A DNA stretch of 64,000 nt from Pictodentalium vernedei. Taxonomy: Eukaryota; Mollusca; Scaphopoda; Dentaliida; Dentaliidae. The notes beneath the pieces are model-generated. The model was not told the origin of the DNA, did not search any database, and worked only from the letters and a program-made list of their open reading frames with translations. Positions 30,846 through 42,612 of this stretch are shown piece after piece. The translations under genes and the position numbers were made by a program. Location: contig CM062291.1 in NCBI GenBank assembly GCA_031216915.1, forward strand, positions 35,654,484 to 35,718,483, in the 5' to 3' direction. Each line of letters begins with the position of its first letter. Position 1 is the stretch's first letter.

Positions 30846-32341
30846 GTTCATTAATGTAGGAGGAGTTGCACACACAAGAATCCCATTTGAAAACCCATAA
30901 TAAATCCAAGTTAAAGGGAAATAACCTGGTTAAAATTGTCGCAGATCAAAAATTTGGGAATATGCGTATGTTCACTTAGTTGTGATAATGTTTGAAAGGT
31001 TTCGTCAAAATTGATTGATAAATGTAGGAGGAGTTGCACGCACAAGAATTTCATGTAGAAACCCATAATAAATCTAAGTTAAAGGGAGATAACCTAGTTA
31101 AAATTGCCACAGCTCAAAAATTTTGGAATATGCACATGTTTACTTAGTAGTGATGATGTCTGTAAACTTTTGTCCAAATTGATTGATAAATGTAGGAGGA
31201 GTTGCGCACACAAGAATTTCATGCAGAAACCCATATTAAATCAAAGTTCAAGAGAGATAACCTGGTTAAAATTGTCGCAGATCAAAAAGTTTGGAATATG
31301 CACATGTTCACTTAGTAGAGATGATGTTTGAAAGGTTTCATCAAAATCGGTTCATTAATGTAGGAGGAGTTGCGCACACAAGAATTTGTTCGAACGGAAA
31401 GACATAATAAATCTAAGTTAAAGGGAGATAACCTAGTTAAAATTGCCACAGCTCAAAAATTTTGGAATATGCGCATGTTCACTTAGTAGTGATGATGTCT
31501 GTAAACTTTCGTCCAAATTGATTGATAAATGTAGGAGGAGTTGCGCACACAAGAATTTCATGCAGAAACCCATATTAAATCAAAGTTCAAGAGAGATAAC
31601 CTGGTTAAAATTGTCGCAGATCAAAAAGTTTGGAATATGCACATGTTCACTTAGTAGAGATGATGTTTGAAAGGTTTCATCAAAATCGGTTCATTAATGT
31701 AGGAGGAGTTGCGCACACAAGAATTTGTTCGAACGGAAAGACATAATAAATCTAAGTCAAAGGGAGATAACCTGGTTAAAATTGTCGCAGATCAAAAATC
31801 TTGGAATATGCGCATGTTCACTTAGTAGTGATGATGTCTGAAAAGTTTTGTCCAAATTGATTGATAAATGTAGGAGGAGTTGCACACACAAGAATTTCAT
31901 GTAGAAACCCATATTAAATCAAAGTTCAAGAGAGATAACCTGGTTAAAATTGTCGCAGATTAAAAAGTTTGGAATATGCACATGCTCACTTAGTAGAGAT
32001 GATGTTTGAAAGGTTTCATCAAAATCGGTTCATTAATGTAGGAGGAGTTGCGCACACAAGAATTTGTTCGGATGGAAAGACACAATAAATCTAAGTCAAA
32101 GGGAGAAAAACTGGTTAAAATTGTCGCAGATCAAAAATCTTGGAATATGCGCATGTTCACTTAGTAGTGATGATGTCTGAAAAGTTTTGTCCAAATTGAT
32201 TGATAAATGTAGGAGGAGTTGCGCACACAAGAATTTCATGTCCGGAAAGACGTACGGACGGACGTACGGACGGACGGACGTACGTACGGACGTACAGGGC
32301 GATTCCTATATAGCCCCCACTTCTTCGAAGCGGGGGTATAA
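30845..32341. repeat. Pearl-like module, ~169-bp units in dimers
   Basis: The landmark 'gtaggaggagttgc' recurs near 30857, 31025, 31191, 31360, 31530, 31699, 31868, 32038 and 32208. From about 31190 on, two unit types alternate, one with 'ttgttcgaacggaaag' and one with 'ttcatgcagaaaccc', giving a ~338-bp higher-order period. The module ends with a GACGTACG run (about 32243-32296) and the hairpin GCCCCCACTTC / GAAGCGGGGGT (about 32312-32337). Confidence 0.92.
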
Positions 32342-32700
32342 TTAGCATTCTGCATTTTAAATCAAGATTCGATCCATCGCTGCCTACAAGATGATCACAT
32401 AAAACAGTTCATTTTAACTTCGGATATGAGGAAATAACATTACTTCAGACAAGTGTTTACAAAATTCCCACAGGTGGGAAAGAATGGCGGCCTTGGCAGT
32501 GGTTCTGAAGGAGATGGAAACACAAAAGTTAATGTGCAATGTACAATGGACGTCAAGTAATGGCAGTTAGCCGAGCTGAAACAGGCAAGAACACAATCAA
32601 TTTTCAACAAATCACCATCGTTTTCAAACACGTCCAAGAGAATGTTAATTTAAAGCAGCATGCCAATTGTTATTGAAATCTGATGATTAAAACATAAAGG
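32342..32700. other. No recognised feature
   Basis: Open frames exist on both strands around 32430-32640 (65 codons on the minus strand), but neither shows a known domain. Confidence 0.4.
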
Positions 32701-33190
32701 TGAAAAATTAAAGTAAAAGGGAATATACAAAGGGCAATAACTCTCTCAATTTTCAACAAATCACGGTGGTTTTTGACTTAATCCATGACAAAGATAACAG
32801 AAAGCTGCATATCAAAATTTATCAAATTCTGACCTCTACTTTTTAAGTAATCACACCAATACTGAAATTTCAAGTAAAACGGCACCAAGTAAGTGCAACA
32901 GCTCTCTCAGTTTTCAAGAAACCATAAAAATTTTTAAAATTGTCCAAAACAATCAAACGGCAATAACTATCTCAATTTTTCATAAATCACCATGGTATTT
33001 TAAATTGTCAAAGACAATGTTAATATAAAGTAGTCTATAAAATTTTATTCAAATCTGAGGTCTACTCTTCAAGTTATTGCAAAAAAAATAAAATTTCTGG
33101 CAAAATTCAACAAACAAATTGAATTCTGACGACTGTTGTTCAATTTATCGCATAAGAAACTTTGGATGGACAGACAGGCGGAGCTAAATC
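32700..33190. repeat. Degenerate pearl-like module
   Basis: Diverged units share 'gcaataactctctcaatttt' and 'caaatctgaggtctact' and end in 'ggatggacagacaggcggagc'. Spacing is irregular because of decay and deletion. Confidence 0.65.
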
Positions 33191-33529
33191 AGTGAGGGAG
33201 GGAGGATTTTATTTTTTTTTTTTTATATTTTTTTTTCATGTAAAGGGTTGAGTATACTCAGTAAATCTTTTTGCTGTCTTTCCACTTGAAAAAGAGAAAA
33301 GGTTGTATTTTAGTGTAATTATAGTATACCTTTTATAACTAACTGATGTAACAACAGCTAAAAGGATTTGTATTTTATTGTTCTTTTTAATGGTATAGAT
33401 CTGTCAAACATGATCCATTAGAATAGGCCCCCGTGAGTAACCAATGCTTGGGGTAGGAGTCCTTTAAAATGGGAAACATGGCTCTAAATGATTGATTATA
33501 CTTGAGTGAGTTTATATCTGTGTTGCGGC

Positions 33530-33597
33530 CATTATTAGCCATTGTGCAGAAATATATGACCTTAAACACCACCAAATAAATAAATAATTAAATCATG
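33530..33597 (+). mobile_element. SINE 3' tail fragment
   Basis: 'gccattgtgcagaaatatatgaccttaaacaccaccaaataaataaat'-like sequence equals the tail of the SINE at 3185-3250, in the opposite orientation. Confidence 0.7.
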
Positions 33598-33618
33598 ATC
33601 CAGTATATCAGAATTTGC

Positions 33619-33667
33619 CTTGTTACAGTTTATGGGAGAGTGCCTCTCTCCCATAAACTGCAACAAG
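33619..33667. repeat. 22-bp-arm hairpin
   Basis: 'cagtttatgggagag' pairs with 'ctctcccataaactg' around three bases. The arms match with one difference. Confidence 0.9.
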
Positions 33668-33848
33668 AAAAAACAATTTACTGCAAACACAGCTAAATAA
33701 TAATATTTTGAGAAATGTGAAAAAATGACCATTCCAAGTTTTCACAAATTCTTAAAAAAACATAACATAATAAAAATGTCTAATGAGGAGGTTCAAATCC
33801 AATGAGAGAGGTCCTGAGAATCAAAACATTATTTTTTTTTAGCCTTAC

Positions 33849-33910
33849 CTGCTGTGGATAATAATCGAATTTGATTGGCAGTTCTTGTTAACAGCGCCGA
33901 CTGATTTTGC
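33849..33910 (-). CDS. UBR5: UBR5, probable fourth exon seen
   Basis: This 62-nt segment lies between an acceptor ending CATCAGAG and a donor GTAAGG (complement of 33843-33848). Its first G completes the split codon left by the exon at 34068-34196 (GG|G). The frame then stays open for 20 codons (contains LLTRTANQIRLLSTAG) and leaves one base. A TACTAAC branch-point-like motif sits about 40 bases upstream of the acceptor. In UBR5 this position is a basic, Ser/Thr-rich linker with poor conservation, so sequence similarity cannot settle it. The pyrimidine tract is weak. Frame agreement is the main support. Confidence 0.5.
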
Positions 33911-34067
33911 CTCTGATGATTACGTAAACGATGAATGTTTACTACGATAACAGTTAGTATGAATTATACAATGGAAGGTTAATTCTTATACAGCTATCTA
34001 ATGTGAGTAATGCTACAGAAGGATTGGAGTTGAGAGACAAGCTAAAGTATTAAACATTAATTCTCAC

Positions 34068-34196
34068 CCGGTCGTAGTCTGAGTGGTGGTGCCTGATCCA
34101 AGAACATCTGAGACTAACACCAGAGGGCTCTCTACAATCAGCGTTCCACTATTTGTGGACCTAGCATCAGATTTCACTGGTTTGGCTGTGCTTTTA
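34068..34196 (-). CDS. UBR5: UBR5 exon: Ser/Thr-rich linker
   Basis: A 129-nt exon on the minus strand. The acceptor is TTCCCTCTAG with a pyrimidine-rich run, and the donor is GTGAGA. Its first T completes the CC left by the exon at 43384-43460 (CCT, Pro), and 42 codons follow without a stop (contains KPVKSDARSTNSGTLIVESP). In UBR5 this follows the RCC1-like stretch and is a variable linker before the UBA domain. The call therefore rests mainly on order, strand and exact phase. It ends with two bases (GG). Confidence 0.72.
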
Positions 34197-35330
34197 CTAG
34201 AGGGAAGATTAGATATAAAATATAAGACATAAAATATTGTCACAGGACTTTATTGTACAATAAGTATGTATTGGGTCCAAAAGTACCCAAATACAGTGCA
34301 TATCAGGGGCCAAACACAAAATCTGTTTCTTGCAACTGCATAATACAACTGCATAATACAACTGCATGCTTGATGGCAATTTGTTTATGTTCTATCTGTA
34401 GAACATTACATGCTTTTGAAATACATTTGCTTTTGTTTCTATACATGAAAAGAGAACAGAAAAAAAAAACCACTTCTCAAAAGTATAATTATTAAATTAG
34501 GTCCCACAAATGAGATCTTGTTTCTCTGGCCATTTTTTTGTAAAATTGCATGCGGGTATGCAGCTTTTATTTTATTTTTGTTATTATTTCTTTGCCAGCA
34601 AAAGTTCAATGAGCCGGTTCCAATGACATCCATATTTGTAGGTTTTATTGGTAAATACTGTTTATTTTTTTAAAAATTCAGTTGATGTTTTAAAAATTAA
34701 AAAGCTGTGTTGGGTAGTGGGTGATGTTCTACCGATGATTGGAATCGGCCACCCCAATTGGCCGATCGCGGGCAATCTGACGACACCAGCAATGACTCGT
34801 TGAACATCGGGTTCAACCGATTTTTGCTAAGTATTGTTTGTGATGATTCATTAACCGCATTTTATTACCTTCCGCAATTGTTCAATTGTTAATGTAAAAT
34901 GATGTCAATGATACCATTCAATAAAGTTGAGAAACAACCACAATGTGTATTCTGTATTTCTCTAGATGCTTCTTTATGGGACATAAAAGTTAAACGACAT
35001 GTAAAGCTTACAGTTCAGCGTACTTGTGGCAATCGCCAGTTCATGCCGGAAAAGGTGCAGGTTTCACTCCATTGACTCAGGTCACAGTAAAATGACCAGA
35101 CGTGCACACTTGGGCGGTATGCGTGGCTCTCGGAGCCACGTGTACCACCTAAGTGCGTGTGACTGGTCATTTTACTGCAACCTGTGTGAGTTGCATGTAA
35201 CACTGAAATATGTTCAATTAAATGAACTGGTAGTTCTTTCAAGCCTCAAATTGTCTAGTTGTGCACAGTATTACAATCAGAATCAGCATTTGAATCTCAG
35301 CCGAGTTTGAGCTCAAATAGAGACAAAACT

Positions 35331-35472
35331 ACATGTATGTTTCAATGAGTTGTTTTGTATTCAATGAGTCAGATGTGCGTAGGAAGAAAACATCGAGGCC
35401 AAAGGTCGAGACGTTTTCTTTCTACGCACATCTGACGAATTGAATACAAAACGACTCTTTGAAACATACATG
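35331..35472. repeat. Foldback insert, ~68-bp arms
   Basis: 'acatgtatgtttcaa' through 'gatgtgcgtagg' pairs with 'acgcacatctga' through 'ttgaaacatacatgt' about a centre near 35400, with a handful of mismatches. It is absent from the related hAT at 43943, so it is a later insertion or expansion. Confidence 0.85.
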
Positions 35473-35594
35473 TGGTTTTGTATTTATTACGTGACCCAAG
35501 CACCTACTGACCTAATTTTCTTTTCTATCAATGGTGGTAAACACCATGCACTTTATGCAGTCGCATTGCATAAAAAAAGTCCCGGTTGGAACAG

Positions 35595-35640
35595 GTTGGT
35601 GTGCAATACGGAATTCCGTATTGCACAGCCAAATTGCACG
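35595..35640. repeat. Perfect 26-bp palindrome
   Basis: GTGCAATACGGAA is directly followed by its reverse complement, with no loop. It is embedded in a longer imperfect foldback (35545-35660). Confidence 0.9.
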
Positions 35641-35739
35641 CCGTATTGCATAAGAGAGACTGCATGGGCATGTAATAAAACCGATAACCGGTCAGAGGCC
35701 ATTTTTAGTAATCGGTTGAACATTAGTAGTGGGTAAACT

Positions 35740-36046
35740 TGTGACACTCATGACAGACAATCAAGCACACCCATGTAAAACGTTGCCCCCCCCCCCCCTT
35801 TATCACTCATTGACATAACAAAAAAGGTCTGCCATTGAACTGAAGTCACTCAATGAATACTGCAGTGTGTTTTCCAGAACTTATTTCAATGGTGATTTAT
35901 TCTCCCAAGAAAGACAACTCTGCTAAACGGTGCTCTCTTCAGAACCTTGTATTGATTAAAAGAATAAAAAGTTCAGGTTGGGAAGTTAACACTTGTGAAT
36001 CCATGCACACTGCAGCCTACTTGACTTCTCTTGAACAAGCTTGAAT
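35740..36046. other. No gene seen
   Basis: A poly-C run near 35787-35798 and AT-rich DNA. No feature is supported. Confidence 0.4.
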
Positions 36047-36089
36047 CTTGCCCCCCCCTCCCCCCCCCCCTCCCCCCCCCCCCCCCCCC
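36047..36089. repeat. Poly-C tract with T interruptions
   Basis: About 40 bases of C broken by single T. It is purine/pyrimidine-asymmetric and prone to slippage. Confidence 0.95.
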
Positions 36090-38155
36090 AAGGATTCTGC
36101 ATGCCAAATATCAAAATATTCTGTCCGCTGAATCTGAAGAAGAAGATTTTTAAAGAAAAATTCCTCAAATTGAACTAAGTTATAATTTGGGCTCCCACAG
36201 GGAGCCCAAATATGAACCCAGGGGCCTGGTTTCATCAAACTTTAATCTCAACCCCCTAAGCAGACTGCATACCAAATATCAAAACATTTCGACTGCTAGA
36301 TCTGAAGAAGATTTTTAAAGAAACTTTCCATCCGACTGCTGGATCTGAAGAAAATTTTTAAAGAAAATTTCTCATTTTGAACTAAGTTATAATTCGGGTT
36401 CCCACAGTGAGCCCAAATATGAACCCAGGGACTTGGCTTAAACAAACTTGAATCTCACCCCCCTAAGCAGGCTGCATACCGAATATCAAAAGATTCTGAT
36501 TAGTAGATCTGAAGAAGAAGATTTTTAAAGAATATTTCTCATACTTGAGAACCTGTCTTGAGAGACCACCCCATTTGCCGAGCAAAAGTGGTCTCTCAAG
36601 ACAGGTCGTCTCTCATTACAAGTTTGACATCTTTGCTAGTCAGTGAATGACCAACCTGAGAATATTTGTCGCAGAAATGGAGAAGAATTGATTTTTCAAA
36701 TTTTTTTTATTATTGTTTTATTTTAATTAAGTTTTAATACAAGTACAAAGGCATTGTTTAATAAATTATAGATAAAAGTACATAAACTGAAAAACTTCAC
36801 TATTGGCCGATGTCCTAGTTACATTTTTGAACTATTGATTTCTGTGCACACTGCATTGATCTTAACTGGCTGAGTTACAACAATGAGTGTACCAGAACAA
36901 AAGCCATCTTTTTCCTTGCTCATGTTTCCTCTTCAGTCAAACACACATATTTTGTTTGTATAAATTTGTTTTATTACAAATTATTGGAGAGTGCCAATAG
37001 GCACTCTCCAATAATTTTTAATAAAACAAATTTTGAACAACAAAAGCAGACCACCAAAAAAAATCTAACCCTCAACCTGTTTCTTGATTTTAATACTCTG
37101 AAATTGCCAAAAATTGATTTTCGGTCTCTCAAAACAGGTGAAAAACTTCGTTTTTGCCACAGTTTTGTGGTCGCTCAAGACAGGTGGTTTCTCAAGACAG
37201 GTGGTCTCTCATGACAGGTCCATTATAGAGTGAAACCAATCGGTACATGGCCACAGTGGTCTCTCACGACAGTGGTCTCTCAAGACAGGTTTTATACTGT
37301 ACTGCATTAATTTAAATTATTTGGGCTCCCATATAGAGCCCAAATATGGACCCAGGGATTTGATTTCAATAAACATGTGAAACAATCTTCCAAAGATGTT
37401 ATATGTGAAATTTGAAAGCTTTTGGAGCAGTGGTTTGGGAGAAAAGTAGTCTTAAATGTTTTTACCTTTTCACAGTGTTAAAAAATCCTGACTCAGCTTT
37501 TTTTCAAAAGTCCCCAAAAAGTACCGATAGCAATTTTTTTTTACCATTCCATTTTGTTGGTCCTAAGGAAGTTTCACACCATATCAGAATTCAAAGTGCC
37601 ATGTAGTTTTGGAGAAATGGGCATTTTAATTTTTTTCTATTTTTAGCTCCTGCAGTTCCCATGAGGCAACGGGGAAATTTTTTTGGGCATAAATTAAGTA
37701 CTTACGACCCAATAAACCCTCATATCAAATCTGATTTAAATCTGCCTCTCAGTCTGGAAAATAGAAATTTTGGGCGGGGCAAAAATTCTTGCCCCTTCCA
37801 TAATGACAGCAAATATAGCTCCTCGAACTTCTCTTGAACAAACCTGAGTCTACACCTCAAAAGAAAGCTGCACACCAAATATCAAGTCCCTGTTACTGCT
37901 GATTCATGAGAAGATTTTTAAAGATTTAAGCATACTTTTTAGATGTGGCCATACCGAGGGGTGGAGCAACTTGATTTGAACAAAACCAAAATACGATGTC
38001 ATAACAAACTATTATCTCAAATATCAAATAAATTGGTTCAGCGGTTTGGGAGGAGAAGACGCAAACACCATGTCCATGGACGATGGATGACGGACGACGT
38101 ACGATGAGTGATCACTATAGCTCCCCTAATTGCAAGTCAGGCGAGCTAATAATAT
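36090..38155. repeat. Pearl-like module, ~190-bp units, interrupted
   Basis: Units contain 'gagcccaaatatgaaccc', 'accaaatatcaaa' and 'tctgaagaagaagattttt'. The module ends with 'gacggacgacg' (about 38088-38100) and 'gcaagtcaggcgagcta'. It is split by the element at 36541-37303. The family is the same as 53044-54998. Confidence 0.85.
36541..37303. mobile_element. CAGTATAAAACCTGTCTTGAG inverted-repeat element
   Basis: The right end reads 'ggtctctcaagacaggtttt' then 'atactgta'. The left side begins 'aacctgtcttgagagacc'. Tandem 'gtggtctctcaagacaggt' motifs fill both flanks, and a hairpin lies at 36551-36606. A foldback at 36962-37033 is nested inside. The family recurs at 61195-63012. No coding frame is seen. 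Confidence 0.75.
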
Positions 38156-38916
38156 GGAAACCCAACAATTAAATGGACATTTCACTGATGGACAGTTCGA
38201 AAATGCAAAAAAAAAACCTGGATGCCATAATGAAAAGAATAAAGGGAAATCCATTTGAATGATGGACAATTTTTGACTGCAAAAAAAAAAAAACAGATGC
38301 GGGGGATGAAACGAAAACCAGAAATCCGACAAAAAACAGAAAACTGACATCTCTGAATATGGAGATTCTGTTAAAATTCTCCAACTTCAGGCTCATTTAA
38401 TGAAAATTTATTCTTGACAATAAGGAGTCTCCCTCTAAAATAGTGAGACTCAATATTCAGGACTTAAAATCTGACCACATCGCGAGAATCAGTCTTGATT
38501 CTTGTGAACTCCTGCCATGAGAATCAATTTTCAGTTTTTAAATAACTGAGAATAAGAAAACAGGGCTTGCCTCGAGTCTGTGCTGATCAGCCCAGGCCCC
38601 GAGATCAGTCCCGAGGAGCACTTGCTGGGGGCTTTTTTTCAAGCCCCGACATTTTCCACAAAAAAGCACTAACAATAATGGACAAAATGGAAAATCAGCC
38701 CCGAAAAGGCCCCGACCTCAATATGTGGGGCACTTTTTTTTAGGCCCCGACCATTTTACGCAAGGCAAGCCCTGAGAAAATACTCTTATACCTAGTGAGA
38801 GTAACAAGTGCATTTTCCAAAGTTAAAATCAAACCACAAATTTATATATTTGACAGAGTTTAAACGATTAAGGGCCTGATTCCATTTTTGGTGAGTTTCT
38901 TATGTGCACGTAGAAC
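38156..38916. other. No gene seen; GGC/CCCGA-rich short repeat
   Basis: Around 38580-38780 'gccccgac' recurs several times in loosely repeated segments. No gene or clear terminus. Confidence 0.45.
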
Positions 38917-39501
38917 TAGGGCTGCACGGTATTTGAAACTGAATACCGGTATCTGTATTCAAAAAAATACTGCGGTATACCGGTATATCGAAAGACTGTT
39001 CAGATATCCGAACATATGTACCATAATCTTGACTTAAGCCATCACAATCAGAACAAATGAGCATGCCTTGATGATACAGTTCAAATAACCCTTTACCCAA
39101 TGTAGACGATAACAAAATTATTTTTTTAAATATTAGTTTATCGAATTTTTCAAAAAAGTTCAACAAAACCATATCAAGTGAGCCTCATTGGAACGAGCTC
39201 ATTGAGCTCGTTCCAATGAGGGGTCACATGATATGGTTTTCTTGAAATTTTTTGAAAAATAATATTTGATCAACTGCACAATTTGTATATTACCCGGGAT
39301 GACGCGGCCAATTCGTTAGGTACAGGAATAATATTATTCGTTCGGGACTACAATTAAAAAACATCATGACATCTTGAAAGTTGAATTGCGGATAAATAAT
39401 TAATGACGATAAACTGATATTTTTGCAATAACACCGGTATTCAATCGATACTGGTTTGAATACCGGTATGTATCGGTTTATCGGTATACCATGCAGGCCT
39501 A
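38917..39501. mobile_element. hAT MITE, 585 bp, with nested MITE
   Basis: The ends TAGGGCTGCACGGTAT and TAGGCCTGCATGGTAT (right, reverse complement) have flanking 8-mers CGTAGAAC (38909-38916) and CGTAAAAC (39502-39509), one mismatch. Subterminal 'accggtat' motifs repeat on both sides. An ACCCTTTACC MITE lies inside at 39088-39322. A truncated relative with the same nested MITE at the same place starts at 47095. Confidence 0.88.
39088..39322. mobile_element. ACCCTTTACC MITE nested in hAT MITE
   Basis: It starts ACCCTTTACCCAATG after TA. The central palindrome is 'attggaacgagctcattgagctcgttccaat'-like (39187-39220), with long outer arms 'aaaaccatatcaag' / 'catgatatggtttt'. The right end is decayed. 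Confidence 0.8.
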
Positions 39502-39509
39502 CGTAAAAC

Positions 39510-39880
39510 ACTGTTCCCACATGGTGTTTCGGCATTCTCTCTGTTGGTACTTACAGTACCATATTAATGGTTTCTAGTGAAGTCAGGCAGCCAAGACTTC
39601 ATAAGACCCTGCTGCTAAGACACACACTTACCTTACTCTGAGAGAGCAGAAGAGAAGGAGAATTTTCCAGTCCTTTATGGGCAATTTCAAAACCTGTCAT
39701 AAGGATCAAATGAACATTTTGCAAGAATCAAAGTTGATACTCATTATTTTCTGTGCGAGAATCATTTGCGAGAAGAGATTCTGATATGTGAATGAATTTT
39801 AAGCCCTGAATGTGTATGAATGGAATCCACTAAAGTGGATATCTCTTAATTGAATAAACCTGTTAAAAGAATATTTAATT
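39510..39880. other. No gene; one arm of the GGCTGCC core
   Basis: 'caggcagccaagacttcataa' (39582-39605) is a lone arm of the hairpin core at 14396-14481. Nothing else is recognised. Confidence 0.45.
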
Positions 39881-39891
39881 ATTGGTGTTTA

Positions 39892-40131
39892 ACCCTTTAC
39901 CTAACGAATCACCCACATCCGCCCGCGTAATATGCAACTGAGTACTTGAAAAAATTAAATTTTTCAAAATATTTCCACAAGACCATACCATGTGACCCCT
40001 CATTGGAACGAGCTCATTGAGCTCGTTCCAATGAGGGGTCACATGATATTTTTTTTTTTATTTTTTGAAAAATTCAATAAAATTATATTTAAAATAATAA
40101 ATTTTGATATCATCTGTGTTGGGTAAAGGGT
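39892..40131. mobile_element. ACCCTTTACC MITE, 240 bp, intact, TA TSD
   Basis: ACCCTTTACCTAACG pairs with the right end GTTGGGTAAAGGGT, with TA at 39890-39891 and 40132-40133. It interrupts a SINE 3' segment: 'attggtgttta' on the left and 'tggttacatacttttgcac' on the right are contiguous in the SINE at 3195-3235. This fixes the ends of the family. The central palindrome is 39996-40042. Confidence 0.93.
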
Positions 40132-40169
40132 TATGGTTACATACTTTTGCACAATGGCTAATTGTGACC

Positions 40170-40845
40170 GTGTTAAATGAATATAATTTTCAAACATACA
40201 AAAGCATTTACACTACCTACAGTACAAATTTCACATGTTAATTCCATATATGTTAAGAGTAAATTATAGAATAAACTGAATAAAATATCTTGTAATATGT
40301 CGAGAATTTACCCAGACAATCATTGAATACCCCTTGTTTGTATACCTAGATAGCTCCAGTAAATATAATTCAGGCACTTAATCTATTTTATTACACACCC
40401 ACTTAAAATTAAGGTTTGTTCACGATATTTTAGGATGTGTGATAAAAAAAAACTTTTATTGCACACGTGTGGGATAAGGATTTTTGCACTTTCTTAATGC
40501 AAGAATGGAACCAGTCATATTTCTGGGGATACATGGGCCCATTTCGATTTATTTTGATGTTGTAAAGTGGATGTTAGCTGTGTATAGTATCTCAGTTTCT
40601 ACTGTTTCCGTAGAAACTCATCAAATATTGTGTGATACGTTGTGAAATTACCCCAACAATCACCAAATTTATAGACCTATTTGGACTGAGTACATCAAAT
40701 ACAGGCATTTCATCTATTATGAGCTCTGTCAAAAAAGATAGAATAAATGTGGAATTTATCTCAAGAATACAGGAAAATAACCAAATCTGTTAATTGAATG
40801 CTCCTATTGAATAATTTTCATTGGCAAAAATGACTATTCAATTAA
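40170..40845. other. MITE remnants, no gene seen
   Basis: Part of the 26958-type foldback ('atgagctctgtcaaaaaagatagaataaatg', 'gaataattttcattggcaaaa') lies at 40715-40845. The rest is unassigned. Confidence 0.5.
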
Positions 40846-40849
40846 CAAC

Positions 40850-41192
40850 TATTTATTTATTGGGGTTTTAACGACACTTTTGACAGCCAGGGACACCTCA
40901 TGTTGGTCAATTTTACGAGTGGAGGAAGCCAGAGTACCCAGAGAGAGCCACTGAGCAACTGTCAAACTCCCCAACACTAACTTCACACATGCAGGGTCAG
41001 CATTGGTTGAAGACAAGTGCACCATCAACGTCCAGTATGCCTTAGTACACAACGCCACCGGACTCCCACGTGAGTAATTGGGATTAAGTATCTTGCCCAA
41101 GGACACAATGCGGTTGCCGCAGGTGGGATTCGAACTGAGGACCTCTCAGCTTGTAGCGTACATCTCTATCTACTGAGCCACTGTGCTCCTAT
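40850..41192 (-). mobile_element. tRNA-derived SINE
   Basis: The minus-strand head 'ggagcacagtggctcagtagatag' and B-box-like 'agttcgaatccc' (near 41125) are followed by TCCTTGGGCAAGATACTTAAT (about 41080-41103) and a 3' (AAATA) tail at 40848-40861. Confidence 0.85.
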
Positions 41193-41307
41193 GATCCACT
41201 ATATATTCTAAATACACTGTTGATGTAGATCAATTCATATTTAAGAAATAGAGTGCATTTTATGATCATCTACACAAGAATTTTATCAATATAGCAACAG
41301 TATCAAA

Positions 41308-41616
41308 CAGGGTTCCTGCACCAAAATGAGAAGTGAATTCCAGGAGTTTCCAGGAGGTTCAGATCAATTTTTCAAGGAGTTTCCAGGAGTCAGCTGGGTG
41401 AAATTAAAGGGTTTTCAAGGAGTATAAAGCGACCATGTGTTGGGAAGAAGGAAAAATGTTAGGAGTTGAATTAATCCAGTGAGCAACCAACTCGATTTCT
41501 CAAAAATTCCAGGAGTTTCCAGGAGGTGCTTCAAAATTCAAGGAGTTTGCAGGTCCTTGGGAGGGGGTTTTGAAATTCAAGGATTTCAAGGAATTCAAGG
41601 AGGTGCGGAAACCCTG
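41308..41616. mobile_element. CAGGGTT inverted-repeat element, 6-bp TSD
   Basis: The ends CAGGGTTCCTGCACC and CAGGGTTTCCGCACC (right, reverse complement) are directly flanked by ATCAAA on both sides (41302-41307, 41617-41622). Inside, 'ccaggagtttccaggag' and 'ttcaaggag' motifs repeat in direct orientation. No coding frame. The superfamily is uncertain because hAT would give 8 bp. Confidence 0.8.
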
Positions 41617-41760
41617 ATCAAATTATGAGTGCAACATTTGATACAAAGCTAATGAAAGCTTGTAGGTAAACTATAACCTACAATACAAGTCAAAATAAGT
41701 TGTAGCATAACTGCAATAATCTAAGTATTCTGCTGATCCAGGACTGATAAGATCAGAATC

Positions 41761-41813
41761 TGACATCATTTTCTGGAAAGCTCTCAGTGAGAGCTTTCCA
41801 GAAAATGATGTCA
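41761..41813. repeat. Perfect 26-bp-arm hairpin, CTGGAAAGCTCT core
   Basis: Arms 41761-41786 and 41788-41813 are exact complements around a single G. A diverged relative lies at 59263-59361. Confidence 0.95.
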
Positions 41814-42299
41814 GCTTCTGGTCTCATCAGTGCAGGGAGAAAAAGATACATAGTTTATAGTTGTTATCCTAAAACTTATTTTGACTTGTACTGTAGGTAA
41901 AGAAGGGGGAGGAGGGGTGGAGGGGGAGTAAAAATAATAAAGCCAAATTGTAAGAAACCTGTTGACGTCGGAGGCAGAATGCCAACAGCTTTCTGGAGAC
42001 TTTCAGCTCTTTTATACAGTGATGTCGAAATACCAAAACTCCAAGCAGCAAATTTTTCCCATAAGACCATTTAAAAAAAAGGTCTATGTTCTCAAGCACT
42101 GCCCATGTCATTAAATTTCTGCTGCATCAAAACTTTTTAATACCCAGTCAAAACAAGACGCACTGTCACAGTGCAGAAGCTGCGACGGTTCGTGCAACGC
42201 CGATGATGTTTTAAAACTTGTTGTGACAAAAAAACTTGTTGGTGACAAAACAATTCGTTGGTGACAAGTCCATAAATGTGACAGAAATTATCCGAATGA

Positions 42300-42612
<313 letters not shown>

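Larger units (their letters stand above)
34722..35725. mobile_element. Non-autonomous hAT, 1004 bp, UBR5 intron
   Basis: The ends TGATGTTCTACCGAT (left) and TAATGTTCAACCGAT (right, reverse complement) are bounded by the exact 8-bp duplication GTAGTGGG (34714-34721, 35726-35733). A 613-bp relative in opposite orientation is at 43943-44555. The extra length comes from foldback sequence at 35331-35472 and 35545-35660. A hairpin with the 'cttgggcggta' arms and GGCTCTCGGAGCC centre lies near 35080-35190 in both relatives. Confidence 0.9.

Noticed and set aside
32430..32640. Possible exon around 32480-32590
   Set aside because: Frames are open on both strands, but acceptor and donor are unconvincing and no family match is apparent.
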